NCBI GenBank assembly: GCA_963756545.1
Contig: CAVWNY010000003.1
Location: 372,001 to 436,000 of the forward strand
Length of the DNA: 64,000 nucleotides
From: DATFDN01 sp963756545
GTDB lineage: Bacteria > Pseudomonadota > Alphaproteobacteria > Acetobacterales > Acetobacteraceae
Direction: 5' to 3'
Shown here one piece after another: positions 24,072-32,914 of the stretch; within the stretch, counting starts at the first letter, position 1, and the number at the start of each line of letters is the position of its first letter. Under the pieces are notes generated by a model. The model did not search any database and was not told the DNA's origin. It worked only from the letters and a program-made list of their open reading frames with translations. Both the position numbers and the translations under genes were made by a program.

Positions 24072-24953
24072 ATGCCCCATGCGACCACCGACGACGGCAT
24101 CAAGCTCTACTTCGAGGAGACCGGCACCGGGAGCCCCGTCATCTTCGTCCACGAATACGCCGGCGACCTTCGCAGTTGGGAGCCGCAGTTGCGCCATTTC
24201 GGCCGGCGCTACCGGGCTATCGCATACAACGCGCGCGGCTATCCTCCGTCCGACGTCCCGGAGGCTGTCACCTCGTATTCGCAGGTCCGCGCTGCCGACG
24301 ACATCGGCGCCGTGCTCAATCATCTGGGCATCGCCGCCGCGCACGTCGTCGGCCTGTCCATGGGCGGGTTCGCCACCTTGCATTTCGGCTTCCGCCACGC
24401 CGCGCGGGCCCGCTCGCTCACCGTCGCGGGCTGCGGCTACGGCGCCGAGCCGGAGCAGCGCGCGCGCTTTCGCGCCGAGGTCGAGACGGTCGCCGCGTTC
24501 ATCCGCGACAACGGCATGGCGATCTTCGCGGAGAAATACGCCTATGGCCCGACGCGTGTGCAGTTCGAGAACAAGGACCCGCGCGGCTTCGCCGAATTCA
24601 AGCGGATGTTCGCCGAGCACTCGGCCCTGGGCGCGATCAACACGCAACTCGGCGTGCAGCGCCAGCGCCCGTCGCTCTACGAGATGACGGCGGAGATGCG
24701 ACGCCTGTCGGTGCCGACGCTGATCCTGACCGGAGACGAGGACTGGCCCTGCCTCAATCCGGCGATCCTGATGAAGCACGAGATCGCCTCCGCCGCGCTC
24801 GCGGTGATGGCAAACTGCGGGCACGGGATCAACACCGAGGACCCGGACGAGTTCAACCGCATCGTGGGCGGCTTTCTCGCACAGGTCGATGCCGGGCGCT
24901 GGCCCGCGCGCGACCCGCGCGCCGTCACCGCATCTATTACGGGAATGAAATAG
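24072..24953 (+). CDS. Alpha/beta hydrolase
   Basis: This 293-residue hydrolase has an oxyanion-hole HEYAGDLRSWEPQL (HG-type block, 27-40), the nucleophile elbow GLSMGGF (Ser96), and a late GHGI with the catalytic His. A TGDED block near residue 220 probably provides the acid. Related proteins include esterases, haloperoxidase-like and enol-lactone hydrolases; the substrate is unknown. A gggaggaa ribosome-binding site precedes ATG 24072. It follows the J-domain gene by 35 bases. Confidence 0.9.
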   Translation: MPHATTDDGIKLYFEETGTGSPVIFVHEYAGDLRSWEPQLRHFGRRYRAIAYNARGYPPSDVPEAVTSYSQVRAADDIGAVLNHLGIAAAHVVGLSMGGFATLHFGFRHAARARSLTVAGCGYGAEPEQRARFRAEVETVAAFIRDNGMAIFAEKYAYGPTRVQFENKDPRGFAEFKRMFAEHSALGAINTQLGVQRQRPSLYEMTAEMRRLSVPTLILTGDEDWPCLNPAILMKHEIASAALAVMANCGHGINTEDPDEFNRIVGGFLAQVDAGRWPARDPRAVTASITGMK

Positions 24954-24992
24954 ATTGTAGGCCGCGCCGTCATAATATTGTCGCCGCTTCTG

Positions 24993-26513
24993 TCACCCGG
25001 ACGCGGCAAGCGCGCGCCGCGTCCGGCGCATCAGCAGCAGGAGCAGGAGCGGCGGGACGATCACGAACGCCATCATGTGAAAATCGTTGTTGTAGGCGAT
25101 GATCTGTGCCTGGCGCGTGATCTCGGAATCCAGCGCCGCCGCGCCTGAGGCGGTCGTTGGGTTCCACAGCCTCGCCACCGCGCCGGTGCCTTGCAGCAGA
25201 CGGTTGAACGGCGTGATCGCGGCGGCGATGTCGGCGTGGGCGACCTGCGCGCTGCGGGTCAGCATCAGCGTCGTGACCGAAATGCCGACCGCCTGGCCGA
25301 TGTTGCGGAACAGCGCCTGCAAGGCCGTCGCGTCGCCGCGCAGGCTGGCCGGCAGGGTGACGAACGCCACCACCGTCATCGGATTGAAGATCAGTCCCAG
25401 CGCGAGGCCCTGCACCACCAGGGTCAGCATCATCTGTTCCTGCGTGACATCGGGCGTCCAGTGGCTCATCTGCCGCAGTGTCAGGCCCAGCACGAGCAGC
25501 CCGCCCGCCATGATCTTGCGCTGATCGACGAAATCGGCGAGCCGGCTGGCGATGAACATGGCCCCCATCGTGCCGAGGCCGCGCGGGGCGAGCGCGATGC
25601 CGGCGGTGTACACGGGATACCCCGCCAAGTCCTGCAAGTAGGGCGCCAGCAGGGCCGAGGTCGCCAGCATCACCATGGAGACGAACAGGCTCATCAGCGC
25701 GGAGGCGATGAAGTTGCGGTCGCGGAACACGGCCGGATTGAGGAAGCGCCGCTCGGCGGTGAACATGTGGACCAGGAAAAGATAGAGGCCGAGGCCCGCC
25801 AGCACCGCGTACAGCACGATTTCGGACGAGGCGAACCAATCAAGCTCCTGCCCGCGGTCGAGCATCATCTGAAGCGCGCCGATGCCGATGGCCAACATGC
25901 TGAAGCCGCGCCAGTCGAAGCGCAGTTCGGGGCGGATCGGCGCGCGCGGCATGAACACGGCCAGCCCGGCGATCGCCAGGATGCCGAACGGCAGGTTCAC
26001 GTAAAACACCCATCTCCAATTGTAGAGATCGGTCAGGTAGCCGCCGAGGGTCGGCCCCATGATCGGCCCGAGCATCACGCCCGAGCTGAAGATCGCCATC
26101 GCGGTCGCGCGGCGCTGGAACGAGTAGATGTCGAGCATGGTCGCCTGCGACAGCGGGACCAGCGCAGCCCCGCACATCCCTTGCAGGATACGGAACGTCA
26201 CCATTTGCGGCAGCGACTGCGCCGCGCCGCAGAGCATGGAGGCAATGGTGAAGCCGCCCAGGCAGGAGATGAACAGGCGCTTGCGCCCGAACCGGACGGC
26301 CATCCACCCCACCGGGGCGGTCATGATCGCGGCGGCAATGACATAGGAGGTCAGGACCCAGGTGATCTCGTCCTGGCTCGCCGACAGCGAGCCGCGCATG
26401 TAGGGCAGCGAGACGTTGGCGATGGCGGAGTCCAGGACCTGCATCAGCGTCGCCATCATGGCGCAGAGCGTGATCAGTGCGCGATGCGGGACATTGGGTT
26501 CGGCGTGCGACAT
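24993..26513 (-). CDS. MFS drug exporter, DHA2 family (EmrB-like)
   Basis: This 506-residue protein with about 14 hydrophobic segments has DHA2 signatures: LDSAIANVSLPYMRGSLSAS near the N-terminus, the loop WMAVRFGRKRLF (motif A) and SSGVMLGPIMGPTLGGYL (motif C of antiporters). It would export amphipathic drugs or metabolites using proton influx. An EmrA-type membrane-fusion partner is not adjacent, and no regulator lies next to it. ATG 26513 is chosen for a typical short cytoplasmic N-terminus; 26558 is the alternative. Confidence 0.92.
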   Translation of the reverse strand: MSHAEPNVPHRALITLCAMMATLMQVLDSAIANVSLPYMRGSLSASQDEITWVLTSYVIAAAIMTAPVGWMAVRFGRKRLFISCLGGFTIASMLCGAAQSLPQMVTFRILQGMCGAALVPLSQATMLDIYSFQRRATAMAIFSSGVMLGPIMGPTLGGYLTDLYNWRWVFYVNLPFGILAIAGLAVFMPRAPIRPELRFDWRGFSMLAIGIGALQMMLDRGQELDWFASSEIVLYAVLAGLGLYLFLVHMFTAERRFLNPAVFRDRNFIASALMSLFVSMVMLATSALLAPYLQDLAGYPVYTAGIALAPRGLGTMGAMFIASRLADFVDQRKIMAGGLLVLGLTLRQMSHWTPDVTQEQMMLTLVVQGLALGLIFNPMTVVAFVTLPASLRGDATALQALFRNIGQAVGISVTTLMLTRSAQVAHADIAAAITPFNRLLQGTGAVARLWNPTTASGAAALDSEITRQAQIIAYNNDFHMMAFVIVPPLLLLLLMRRTRRALAASG

Positions 26514-26586
26514 CGTTCGCCAGTCTGACCCGGCGGCGCGCGTCGCGCCAGACGCCATCGCCTGAAACCCGCCCGATAGTTTCTTG

Positions 26587-26958
26587 TCAGGTCCCCGAAG
26601 GCCGGGCGGGATCGCGGCTCAACCCGCGCGCGGCCAGCGCATCGAGATACGCCTGCCAGCGCGTCGCCTGCTCGCGGCCCAGCTCGTAGAGGTACTCCCA
26701 GGAGAAGATGCCTGTGTCGTGCAGGTCATCGAAGGTCAGGCGCACCGCGTAGTTGCCCACCGCCTCGATGCCGATCACCCGGACGTGGCGCCGGCCGGTG
26801 ATCAGCTTTCGCTGGCCCGGCCCGTGGCCCTGCACCTCCGCGCTCGGGCTTTCCACCCGCAGGTATTCGGACGGCAGGCGAAACCGCGCCCCGTCGTCGA
26901 AGGCGACCTCCAGCACTCCGGCGGCCTGATCCAATCGGATCTCGGTGGCGACTGGCAT
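26587..26958 (-). CDS. DUF971 (gamma-butyrobetaine hydroxylase N-terminal-like) protein
   Basis: This 123-residue protein shows the DUF971 pattern: TEIRLDQAAGVLEVAFDDGARFRLPSEYLRVESPSAEVQGHG, VIGIEAVGNYAVRLTFDDLHDTGIFSWEYLYELG. Stand-alone members occur near Mrp/ApbC and Fe-S genes and may bind metal; their role is not established. Its ATG overlaps the stop of the upstream Trm112-like gene (TGATG). Confidence 0.88.
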   Translation of the reverse strand: MPVATEIRLDQAAGVLEVAFDDGARFRLPSEYLRVESPSAEVQGHGPGQRKLITGRRHVRVIGIEAVGNYAVRLTFDDLHDTGIFSWEYLYELGREQATRWQAYLDALAARGLSRDPARPSGT

Positions 26959-27176
26959 CAGTTTTCCAGGAGGCGGGCTTCTTCGGGCAGCATGATCGGG
27001 ATGCCGTCGCGGATGGGGTAGGCGAGGCCGGCCTTGCGGCTGATCAGCTCGCCGCGCGCGCGATCGTATTCGAGCGGTCCTTTCGTCACCGGGCAGACAA
27101 GGATTTCGAGAAGCCTCGGGTCGACTGGAACGGGCAAGGGGACAGGCTTGGGTGCGTCGGGATCGGTGTCGCTCAT
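26958..27176 (-). CDS. Trm112/UPF0434 family protein
   Basis: This 72-residue protein has DPRLLEILVCPVTKGPLEYD and a C-terminal AYPIRDGIPIMLPEEARLL, the UPF0434/YcaR signature. In eukaryotes and some bacteria such proteins stabilise methyltransferases; the bacterial role is mostly open. Only one of the possible zinc Cys is present, as in many bacterial members. It lies 4 bases after the LON-domain gene and overlaps the DUF971 gene. Confidence 0.9.
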   Translation of the reverse strand: MSDTDPDAPKPVPLPVPVDPRLLEILVCPVTKGPLEYDRARGELISRKAGLAYPIRDGIPIMLPEEARLLEN

Positions 27177-27180
27177 GGCC

Positions 27181-27846
27181 TCAGCTCACGGTATGACCGG
27201 CCGGGCCGTCCGCGGCGGCGGCGCCCATTTGCAGCAGAACCAGCAGGGCGGCGGCCCGCTCGGTCTCGGTCGGCGCCTCCAGCAGCGCCTGCTTTTCCGC
27301 CGGCTCGAACGGGCAGATCATGGCCAACGTCAGCACGAGCATGTCGTCGGGAATCCGGCGGATCGCGTCCCAACTCGCCTCCACGTCGCGCCGGGCGAAA
27401 TAGCCGCGCAGCGCGCTCAGCAGCGCCTGCCGCTCCACGCCGATCGGCCGTGGCTCAAGCGACAGATCATCGAGGAACCGCGCGAAATCGCCGCGCGCGC
27501 GCCGGTAGCCGCGCCGCTCCTCCAACTCGGCCGCGAGCGTGAAGCGGATCAGGCCGGTCAGCGTGATGAGCAGCCGCCCGTCATCGGTCTCGCTGAACGA
27601 CGACAGCCGGCCCAGGCAGCCGACGCGATAAAGTCCCGGCCCCGAGGGCGTGGCCTGCGCCGTCCGGTCCGGCTGGATCATGGCGCACATCCGCCCGGCG
27701 CCGAGCGCGTCCTCGGTCATCGCCAGATAGCGCGGCTCGAAGATGTTGAGCGGCAAGCGGCCGCGCGGGAGCAACAGCGCACCCTCCAGCGGGAAGATCG
27801 GAAACTCGGTCGGCAAATCCTCCGCGCGCGGGTGGAACGCGGCCAT
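27181..27846 (-). CDS. LON peptidase substrate-binding domain protein
   Basis: This 221-residue protein consists of the Lon N-terminal (LAN) domain alone: EFPIFPLEGALLLPRGRLPLNIFEPRYLAM, then GRLSSFSETDDGRLLITLTGLIRF, and a helical end. No AAA or protease domain follows. Stand-alone members are common in alphaproteobacteria next to a thioredoxin-TPR gene, as here; a role in protein quality control is presumed. ATG 27846 overlaps the upstream stop (TGATG). Confidence 0.9.
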   Translation of the reverse strand: MAAFHPRAEDLPTEFPIFPLEGALLLPRGRLPLNIFEPRYLAMTEDALGAGRMCAMIQPDRTAQATPSGPGLYRVGCLGRLSSFSETDDGRLLITLTGLIRFTLAAELEERRGYRRARGDFARFLDDLSLEPRPIGVERQALLSALRGYFARRDVEASWDAIRRIPDDMLVLTLAMICPFEPAEKQALLEAPTETERAAALLVLLQMGAAAADGPAGHTVS

Positions 27847-28784
27847 CAGGAGAACAGGAGCGCCGACAGTCGCCGCCGGGCCGCCATCGTGGCGGGATCG
27901 TCGAAGCCCCAAGCCTCGAAGAACTTCAGGAGCTGCATGCGCGCCGCGTCCTCGTTCCAGCCGCGTTCGCGCCGCATGATCTCCAGAAGCTGCTCCGCCG
28001 CCTCGGGCCGCGCGCCTGTGGCGTTCAGCGCAGTGGCGAGATCATAGCGGGCCTGGAAATCCGCCGGATCGGCGCCAACGCGCTTCTGCAACGTCGCCAA
28101 CTGCGACGTCGCCGCCCGGCCCTCCTGGGCGAGCGCGAGGGCGCTACGCGCGCCCGCCACCTCGGCGTGCTCGGCGATCTTCGGGGGCACCTGCTCCAAC
28201 GCGCCGGCCGCCTCGTCCTCGCGGCCCAGCGCCAGCAGCGCACGTACCAGCCCGCCCCACGCCTCCGGACTTTCCGGCTCCTCCTGAAGGATAGTGCTGA
28301 ACAGCTCGCCCGCGGCCTGGCCGTCGCCCTGCTCCAGCGCCGCCTTGGCTTCGGCCAGCAGGTCCGCGCTCGGCATCGCGCCGCCCGCGGCCTTAAGCAG
28401 GGCCTCGACGAAGCGGCGAATCTCGGATTCCGGCTGCGCGCCCTGGAACAGGTCGGCGATCTGACCCTGCCAGAAGGCGGCAACCGTGGGCACCGACTGC
28501 AAAGGCAGCCCAAGCTGGGATAGCTGCTGGACCAGCGCGGCGTTCTTGTCGATGTCGATCTTGACCAGCCGCACGCGCCCGCCGGCCGCGCGCACCACTT
28601 TCTCCAGAGTCGGCGTGAGCTGCTTGCACGGCCCGCACCACGTCGCCCAGAAATCCACCAGGACGGGAACCTGGCGCGACCCCTCGATCACATCCTTCAT
28701 GAAGGATGTCTGATCGCCGTCCACGATCATGTCCTGGCCCTGGCCGGCCTCGCCCTGCTTTTTCTGGCCGATGATGACGTCCAT
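27846..28784 (-). CDS. Thioredoxin-TPR co-chaperone (CnoX/YbbN-like)
   Basis: The 312-residue protein has an N-terminal thioredoxin domain with an intact WCGPC (C50, C53) and SVPTVAAF with its cis-Pro, then about 190 residues of TPR-like helices (AALEQGDGQAAGELFSTILQ, ARYDLATALNATGARPEAAEQLLEIMRRE). The family holds unfolded or oxidised clients and hands them to chaperones. The intact CxxC differs from E. coli CnoX, where it is lost, and agrees with many alphaproteobacterial members. ATG 28784 is the first codon with homology. Confidence 0.9.
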   Translation of the reverse strand: MDVIIGQKKQGEAGQGQDMIVDGDQTSFMKDVIEGSRQVPVLVDFWATWCGPCKQLTPTLEKVVRAAGGRVRLVKIDIDKNAALVQQLSQLGLPLQSVPTVAAFWQGQIADLFQGAQPESEIRRFVEALLKAAGGAMPSADLLAEAKAALEQGDGQAAGELFSTILQEEPESPEAWGGLVRALLALGREDEAAGALEQVPPKIAEHAEVAGARSALALAQEGRAATSQLATLQKRVGADPADFQARYDLATALNATGARPEAAEQLLEIMRRERGWNEDAARMQLLKFFEAWGFDDPATMAARRRLSALLFS

Positions 28785-28952
28785 TGCGTGCTGGTCCCGA
28801 TGATGCCTGTTAGATGTTGCGGCGTGCGATAAGCACAAGCGGCTTGCCACCCCTGACCTTGGCGCGCGTCGCGCCCATCGTCCAGGGCGCTCGTCGTGAG
28901 TGGACGGACGACAGGTCAATCGCATTTTTGTTGCTCAGGGCCACCCAACCCC

Positions 28953-29036
28953 GTCATGCCCGGGCTTGGCCCGGGCGCCCACGTCTTTGCTTGCGGCAAA
29001 GAAAGACGTGGGTGGCCGGCATTCGCCGGCCATGAC
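28953..29036. repeat. Palindromic repeat, family B, copy 3 (short core)
   Basis: This 84-bp element runs from gtcatgcccgggcttggccc to ggccggccatgac-like ends. It has the same nested stems as the long copies (outer gtcatg/catgac; central cccacgtcttt/aaagacgtggg), but lacks their flanking ttcgccgtc and ggttggtataa parts. It lies 60 bp before the rnr start and is in frame with an upstream extension of that gene. No other gene was seen in 28785-29097. Confidence 0.85.
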
Positions 29037-29097
29037 GATGAATTTCGATCAGTGCGGTAACCCTGCGTCAAGCGGGCATCTGAAAGGATGGCGGCCG

Positions 29098-31116
29098 GTG
29101 GCTGAACGACGGACACGCAAGCAGGACGGGCCGCGCCCGGATCGACACAGCAAAACCCGGCCCCGCGCCCGGCTGCCGGAGGTCGCCGTCGTGCTCGTCA
29201 CCGGCTCGGACCCCGACGGGGACGCGCTCGCCCGGCCGGTCGCATGGGACGAGGGCGGCCCGCCGCCGCTGGTCCTGATGGCGCCCGAACCGCACGGCCA
29301 CGCCGCGCTCGCGCCCGGTCAGCGCGTGCTCGCCCGTCTGCGGCCGGCCGGGCCCGGCCGCTATGAGGGGCGCACGATCCGGCGCCTGCCCGAAAGCCCC
29401 GGCCGCATCCTCGGCATCTTTCGCCCCGGACGGCCCAGGGATGGCATCGGGAACCGCATCGAGCCGACCGATCGCCGTGCCAAATCGTCCTGGGTCGTGC
29501 CGCCGGGAGAGGAGGGCGGCGCGGAGGCGGGCGAGATCGTGCTGGCCGAGCCGCTGCCCCGTCATCAGCGGACATTCGGCCCCGGCCCGGCTCGCGTGAT
29601 GGAGCGGCTGGGCCGCATGGGCGACGCAAGCGCGGTCAGCATGATCTCGATCGCGACCCACGCGATCCCGCACGTCTTCCCCGATGCCGCCCTGCACGCG
29701 GCGGCGCGGGCGCGCGCCGCTCCGCTCGCCGGACGCGAGGACCTGCGCGACGTCGCGCTCGTCACCATCGACGGCGAGGACGCGCGCGACTTCGACGACG
29801 CCGTGTTCGCCGAGCCCGACGGCACGGGCTGGCGTCTGCTCGTCGCCATCGCCGACGTGGCGCACTACGTCCGCCCCGGCACCGCGCTGGACGAGGCCGC
29901 GCGAGAGCGCGGCAACAGCACCTATTTCCCCGACCGCGTGGTGCCGATGCTGCCCGAGGCGCTGTCGAACGGCTGGTGCAGCCTGCGCCCCAACGAGGAC
30001 CGCGGCTGCCTGTTCGCCGAGATACGCATCGACGCCACCGGCGAGAAGCGCGCCCACCGCTTCGGGCGCGGCCTGATGCGCAGCGCAGCCCGGCTGACCT
30101 ACGAGCAGGTGCAGGAAGCGGCCGACCGGGAAGCCTCGCTGCCGCACCTCTACGCCGCATTCCGCGCCCTGCTCGCCGCCCGCCAGCGGCGCGGCACGCT
30201 CGATCTCGACTTGCCGGAGCGCAGGGTCGTGTTGGACGCGGCGGGCCGCGTCGTCTCCGTTTTACCGCGTCCGCGCCTCGACAGCCACCGGCTGATCGAG
30301 GAGTTCATGGTCCTCGCCAACGTCGCGGCGGCCGAGGAGCTGGAGCGCCTTCACGGCCCCTGCGTCTATCGGGTCCACGCCCCGCCCTCGGCGGAGAAGC
30401 TGGAGAATTTGCGCGGCTTCCTGCACGGAATCGGCGTGTCGCTGCCGCCGGGCGATCAGGTGCATCCGCGCGACCTCGACCGGGTGCTGCGCGCGGTCGC
30501 CGGCACGGATGCGGCACCGCTGGTCAACGAGGTGATGCTGCGCAGCCAGTCCCAGGCTGCCTACAGCGCGGACAACATCGGCCATTTCGGGCTGGCGCTG
30601 GCGCGCTACGCGCATTTCACCAGCCCGATCCGCCGCTACGCCGACCTGCTGGTGCATCGCAGCCTGATCCGCGCGCTGCGGCTCGGGCCGGGCGGGTTGT
30701 CGGCCGAGGAAGCGGCGGAGCTGGACGTGGCGGCCGAGCACGTCACCGCGACGGAGCGCCGCTCGGTCGCCGCGGAGCGCGATGCGACCGACCGCTATCT
30801 CGCCGCCTTCATGGCCGAGCGCATCGGCGCGACCTTCCCCGCCCGTATCTCCGGCGTCACAAGATTCGGGCTTTTCGTCACCCTGGCCGAAAATGGCGCG
30901 AGCGGTATAGTTCCGCGCTCCTCGTTGCCGGATGACCTGTGGTGGCACGACGAGCGCGAACAGACGCTGACCGGCCGCCGCACCCGCCTGGTCTTCCGCC
31001 TCGCCCAGGAAGTGGAGGTGCGACTGGCGGAGGCGACCCCGGTCACCGGCGGGCTGGTGTTCCACGTCATGCAGGGCGCGCCGCCCCGCCGGGGCAAGGG
31101 CGGCAAGGGTCCGTAA
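29098..31116 (+). CDS. rnr: Ribonuclease R (RNB family), short N-terminus
   Basis: From GTG 29098 the protein has 672 residues: a basic start, a cold-shock-like domain (LPEVAVVLVTGSDPDGDALARPV; PGRYEGRTIRRLPESPGRILGIFR), the RNB catalytic domain with the Asp cluster in VTIDGEDARDFDDAVFAE (about 222-239), SLRPNEDRGCLFAEI and ARYAHFTSPIRRYADLLVHR, an S1 domain (FPARISGVTRFGLFVTLAENGASG), and a basic tail RRGKGGKGP. It degrades structured RNA 3' to 5'. The N-terminal winged helix usual in RNase R is missing. The in-frame extension back to 28900 is repeat sequence without homology. Confidence 0.9.
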   Translation: MAERRTRKQDGPRPDRHSKTRPRARLPEVAVVLVTGSDPDGDALARPVAWDEGGPPPLVLMAPEPHGHAALAPGQRVLARLRPAGPGRYEGRTIRRLPESPGRILGIFRPGRPRDGIGNRIEPTDRRAKSSWVVPPGEEGGAEAGEIVLAEPLPRHQRTFGPGPARVMERLGRMGDASAVSMISIATHAIPHVFPDAALHAAARARAAPLAGREDLRDVALVTIDGEDARDFDDAVFAEPDGTGWRLLVAIADVAHYVRPGTALDEAARERGNSTYFPDRVVPMLPEALSNGWCSLRPNEDRGCLFAEIRIDATGEKRAHRFGRGLMRSAARLTYEQVQEAADREASLPHLYAAFRALLAARQRRGTLDLDLPERRVVLDAAGRVVSVLPRPRLDSHRLIEEFMVLANVAAAEELERLHGPCVYRVHAPPSAEKLENLRGFLHGIGVSLPPGDQVHPRDLDRVLRAVAGTDAAPLVNEVMLRSQSQAAYSADNIGHFGLALARYAHFTSPIRRYADLLVHRSLIRALRLGPGGLSAEEAAELDVAAEHVTATERRSVAAERDATDRYLAAFMAERIGATFPARISGVTRFGLFVTLAENGASGIVPRSSLPDDLWWHDEREQTLTGRRTRLVFRLAQEVEVRLAEATPVTGGLVFHVMQGAPPRRGKGGKGP

Positions 31117-31195
31117 CGCCTGCCGGCGGGTGAAAACACGGGGTTCGATCTGCGCGACGCGCGTCACTGATCGCCGACCCCGCCGCCTACGCCAC

Positions 31196-32095
31196 CTACT
31201 CCGCCGCCATTACCTGCTTCGGGTCCGCCCCCACCCGGCCCGATCCCTCGTCATGCGCCCGCGCCAGCCGGAAGTCGTAGCGCACGGAGGGGAGGCCCCG
31301 CACCGGCGCCTCGGGGTCGTCGGCGCGAGGCCTGACTACCAGGGCCTTGGACACGCCGAAGACCGTGTCGCTGTCGATGTGCGGGTCGTCGCCGAAATAG
31401 AGCGCCGTCACCAGTTCCCGGAAGCCCGGCGCGCTGATCAGGGTGTGGATATGCGCCGGGCGGCAGCCGTGCCGACCCTGCTGGCGCACCAGCGCCCCCA
31501 CCGGCCCGTCCATCGGTATCGAGTAGCCGAGCGGGGTGAGCGTGCGGACATGGAACCGCCCCTGCCCATCGCAGCGGACATTGCCGCGCATGTCGATCTC
31601 GGCGGCGGGCGCCTGGAGATCGTATTGGCCGTCGGCGTCGGTCTGCCAGAGCCGCACCAGCGCACCTGGAACGGGGCGCCCCTCATTGTCGCTTACCCGG
31701 CCCCACACCAGCAGCTCCGGCCCCGTCGCGTGGCGAGCGAGGCTGCCGCCGAGCGGCACCTCGGGGGCGTCCTCGCGATAGAACGGGCCGAGCAGGCTGC
31801 TCTGCGTGCCGGTCTCGGGCGCCGCCGCGTCGTGCATCAGATGGATCAGCGCCGACAGGCCGAGCACGTCGGACAGCAGGATGAACTCCTGGCGGGTGGG
31901 CGAGCAGGCCGGTCCCACGCGGGTGAGGAAGCCGATCGCTTTGAGCCACTCGTCCGGCGTGAGCCGCACCTCGCGGGCGAAGCCGTGCAGGTGGCGGACC
32001 AGGCTCTCCATCACCTCGCGCAGGCGCGGGTCGGACGTTGTGGCCATCTGGTCGATCGCGGTCGGGGTGATGGTCGAGACGGTCAGGTCTTCCAT
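31196..32095 (-). CDS. Intradiol ring-cleavage dioxygenase (hydroxyquinol/catechol 1,2-dioxygenase type)
   Basis: This 299-residue protein has the N-terminal helical dimerisation domain (LREVMESLVRHLHGFAREVRLT) and a beta-sandwich with the four non-haem Fe(III) ligands: Tyr in GPFYRED, Tyr in PLGYSIP, and both His of CRPAHIHTLIS. It opens a 1,2-dihydroxybenzene ring between the hydroxyls. The overall pattern leans towards hydroxyquinol 1,2-dioxygenase, but catechol is possible. Together with the LLM flavoenzyme and lactonase-like hydrolase on the same strand (17 and 13 bp gaps) it suggests a small aromatic catabolic operon. Confidence 0.88.
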   Translation of the reverse strand: MEDLTVSTITPTAIDQMATTSDPRLREVMESLVRHLHGFAREVRLTPDEWLKAIGFLTRVGPACSPTRQEFILLSDVLGLSALIHLMHDAAAPETGTQSSLLGPFYREDAPEVPLGGSLARHATGPELLVWGRVSDNEGRPVPGALVRLWQTDADGQYDLQAPAAEIDMRGNVRCDGQGRFHVRTLTPLGYSIPMDGPVGALVRQQGRHGCRPAHIHTLISAPGFRELVTALYFGDDPHIDSDTVFGVSKALVVRPRADDPEAPVRGLPSVRYDFRLARAHDEGSGRVGADPKQVMAAE

Positions 32096-32112
32096 AGGGT
32101 TCTCCCGTGGAG

Positions 32113-32901
32113 TCAGTCCCAGAATTCTCCGTTGGTCGGCAGCTTCGCGAAGTCCAACGGCTCGTGACACAGGAACACGGGAACCCCGCTGCGTTCCATC
32201 TGCTTCATCCGCATCCGTGTCATCGACATCGCGCTGGTGCTCCAGTCCCACGGCATCGGGACCATGTTCTCATAGCCATCGCGCTGATGTCCGACATCGG
32301 CGCCGAGGCAAATCCGCCCGTGATTCTGGAGATTCAGGATCAGCGCCTGATGGCCCGGCGAGTGCCCTGGGGTCTTGAGAAGGCGCATCGAGCCGTCGTC
32401 GAACAGATCGGAATCCCCCTCGACTTCGAGGATGTCGAGCTTGCGGATGTCCTGGAAGTCGTTCTGGCAATAGACCGGCCTCGTCCACGCGTCGGGCCAG
32501 AGCGCGTAGCGGATCTCGTCACGCTGAACGACGTGAACCGCCTGGGGGAAGTAGCACATGCCCCCGGCGTGATCGAGGTGGAGATGGGAGTAGACCACGT
32601 AACGCACGTCCTCGGGCCGATGCCCAAGCCGCTGGAGCTGCCGATCGACCGCGTGATCGCGGGTGAAGCCATGCGTGCCGAAGGCGGCGCGCAGCCCCGC
32701 CCCCCAATAGGCGTCGCCCCTGTCCGGGTCGGCAACGGCGTCGTTCATGCCGGTGTCCCATAGAATCAGGCCGTGCTTCGGATGCTCGATGATCCCGACC
32801 GTCGTGGGCGCCTCGACCATTCCCGGTGCGAAGGCGACCAGCTTCGATTTCTCGCAGTTGATCGGTCCGGCATCGATGGCGGTGAGACGAAGATTGGACA
32901 T
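32113..32901 (-). CDS. Metallo-beta-lactamase-fold lactonase (AHL lactonase-like)
   Basis: The 262-residue protein carries the dinuclear zinc motif HLHLDH (H106, H108, D110, H111) followed by AGG, the TPGHSPGHQ block, GADVGHQRD and a late FLCHEP His. This spacing is that of the AiiA/AttM-type N-acyl-homoserine lactonases and related lactonases. In this operon an alternative role is opening of a lactone in aromatic degradation. It sits between the LLM enzyme and the dioxygenase. Confidence 0.82.
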   Translation of the reverse strand: MSNLRLTAIDAGPINCEKSKLVAFAPGMVEAPTTVGIIEHPKHGLILWDTGMNDAVADPDRGDAYWGAGLRAAFGTHGFTRDHAVDRQLQRLGHRPEDVRYVVYSHLHLDHAGGMCYFPQAVHVVQRDEIRYALWPDAWTRPVYCQNDFQDIRKLDILEVEGDSDLFDDGSMRLLKTPGHSPGHQALILNLQNHGRICLGADVGHQRDGYENMVPMPWDWSTSAMSMTRMRMKQMERSGVPVFLCHEPLDFAKLPTNGEFWD

Positions 32902-32914
32902 GCGTTCCCTCCTT

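Noticed and set aside
28900..29097. Longer RNase R starting at 28900
   Set aside because: The added residues are encoded by intergenic sequence and a palindromic repeat and do not resemble the RNase R winged helix.
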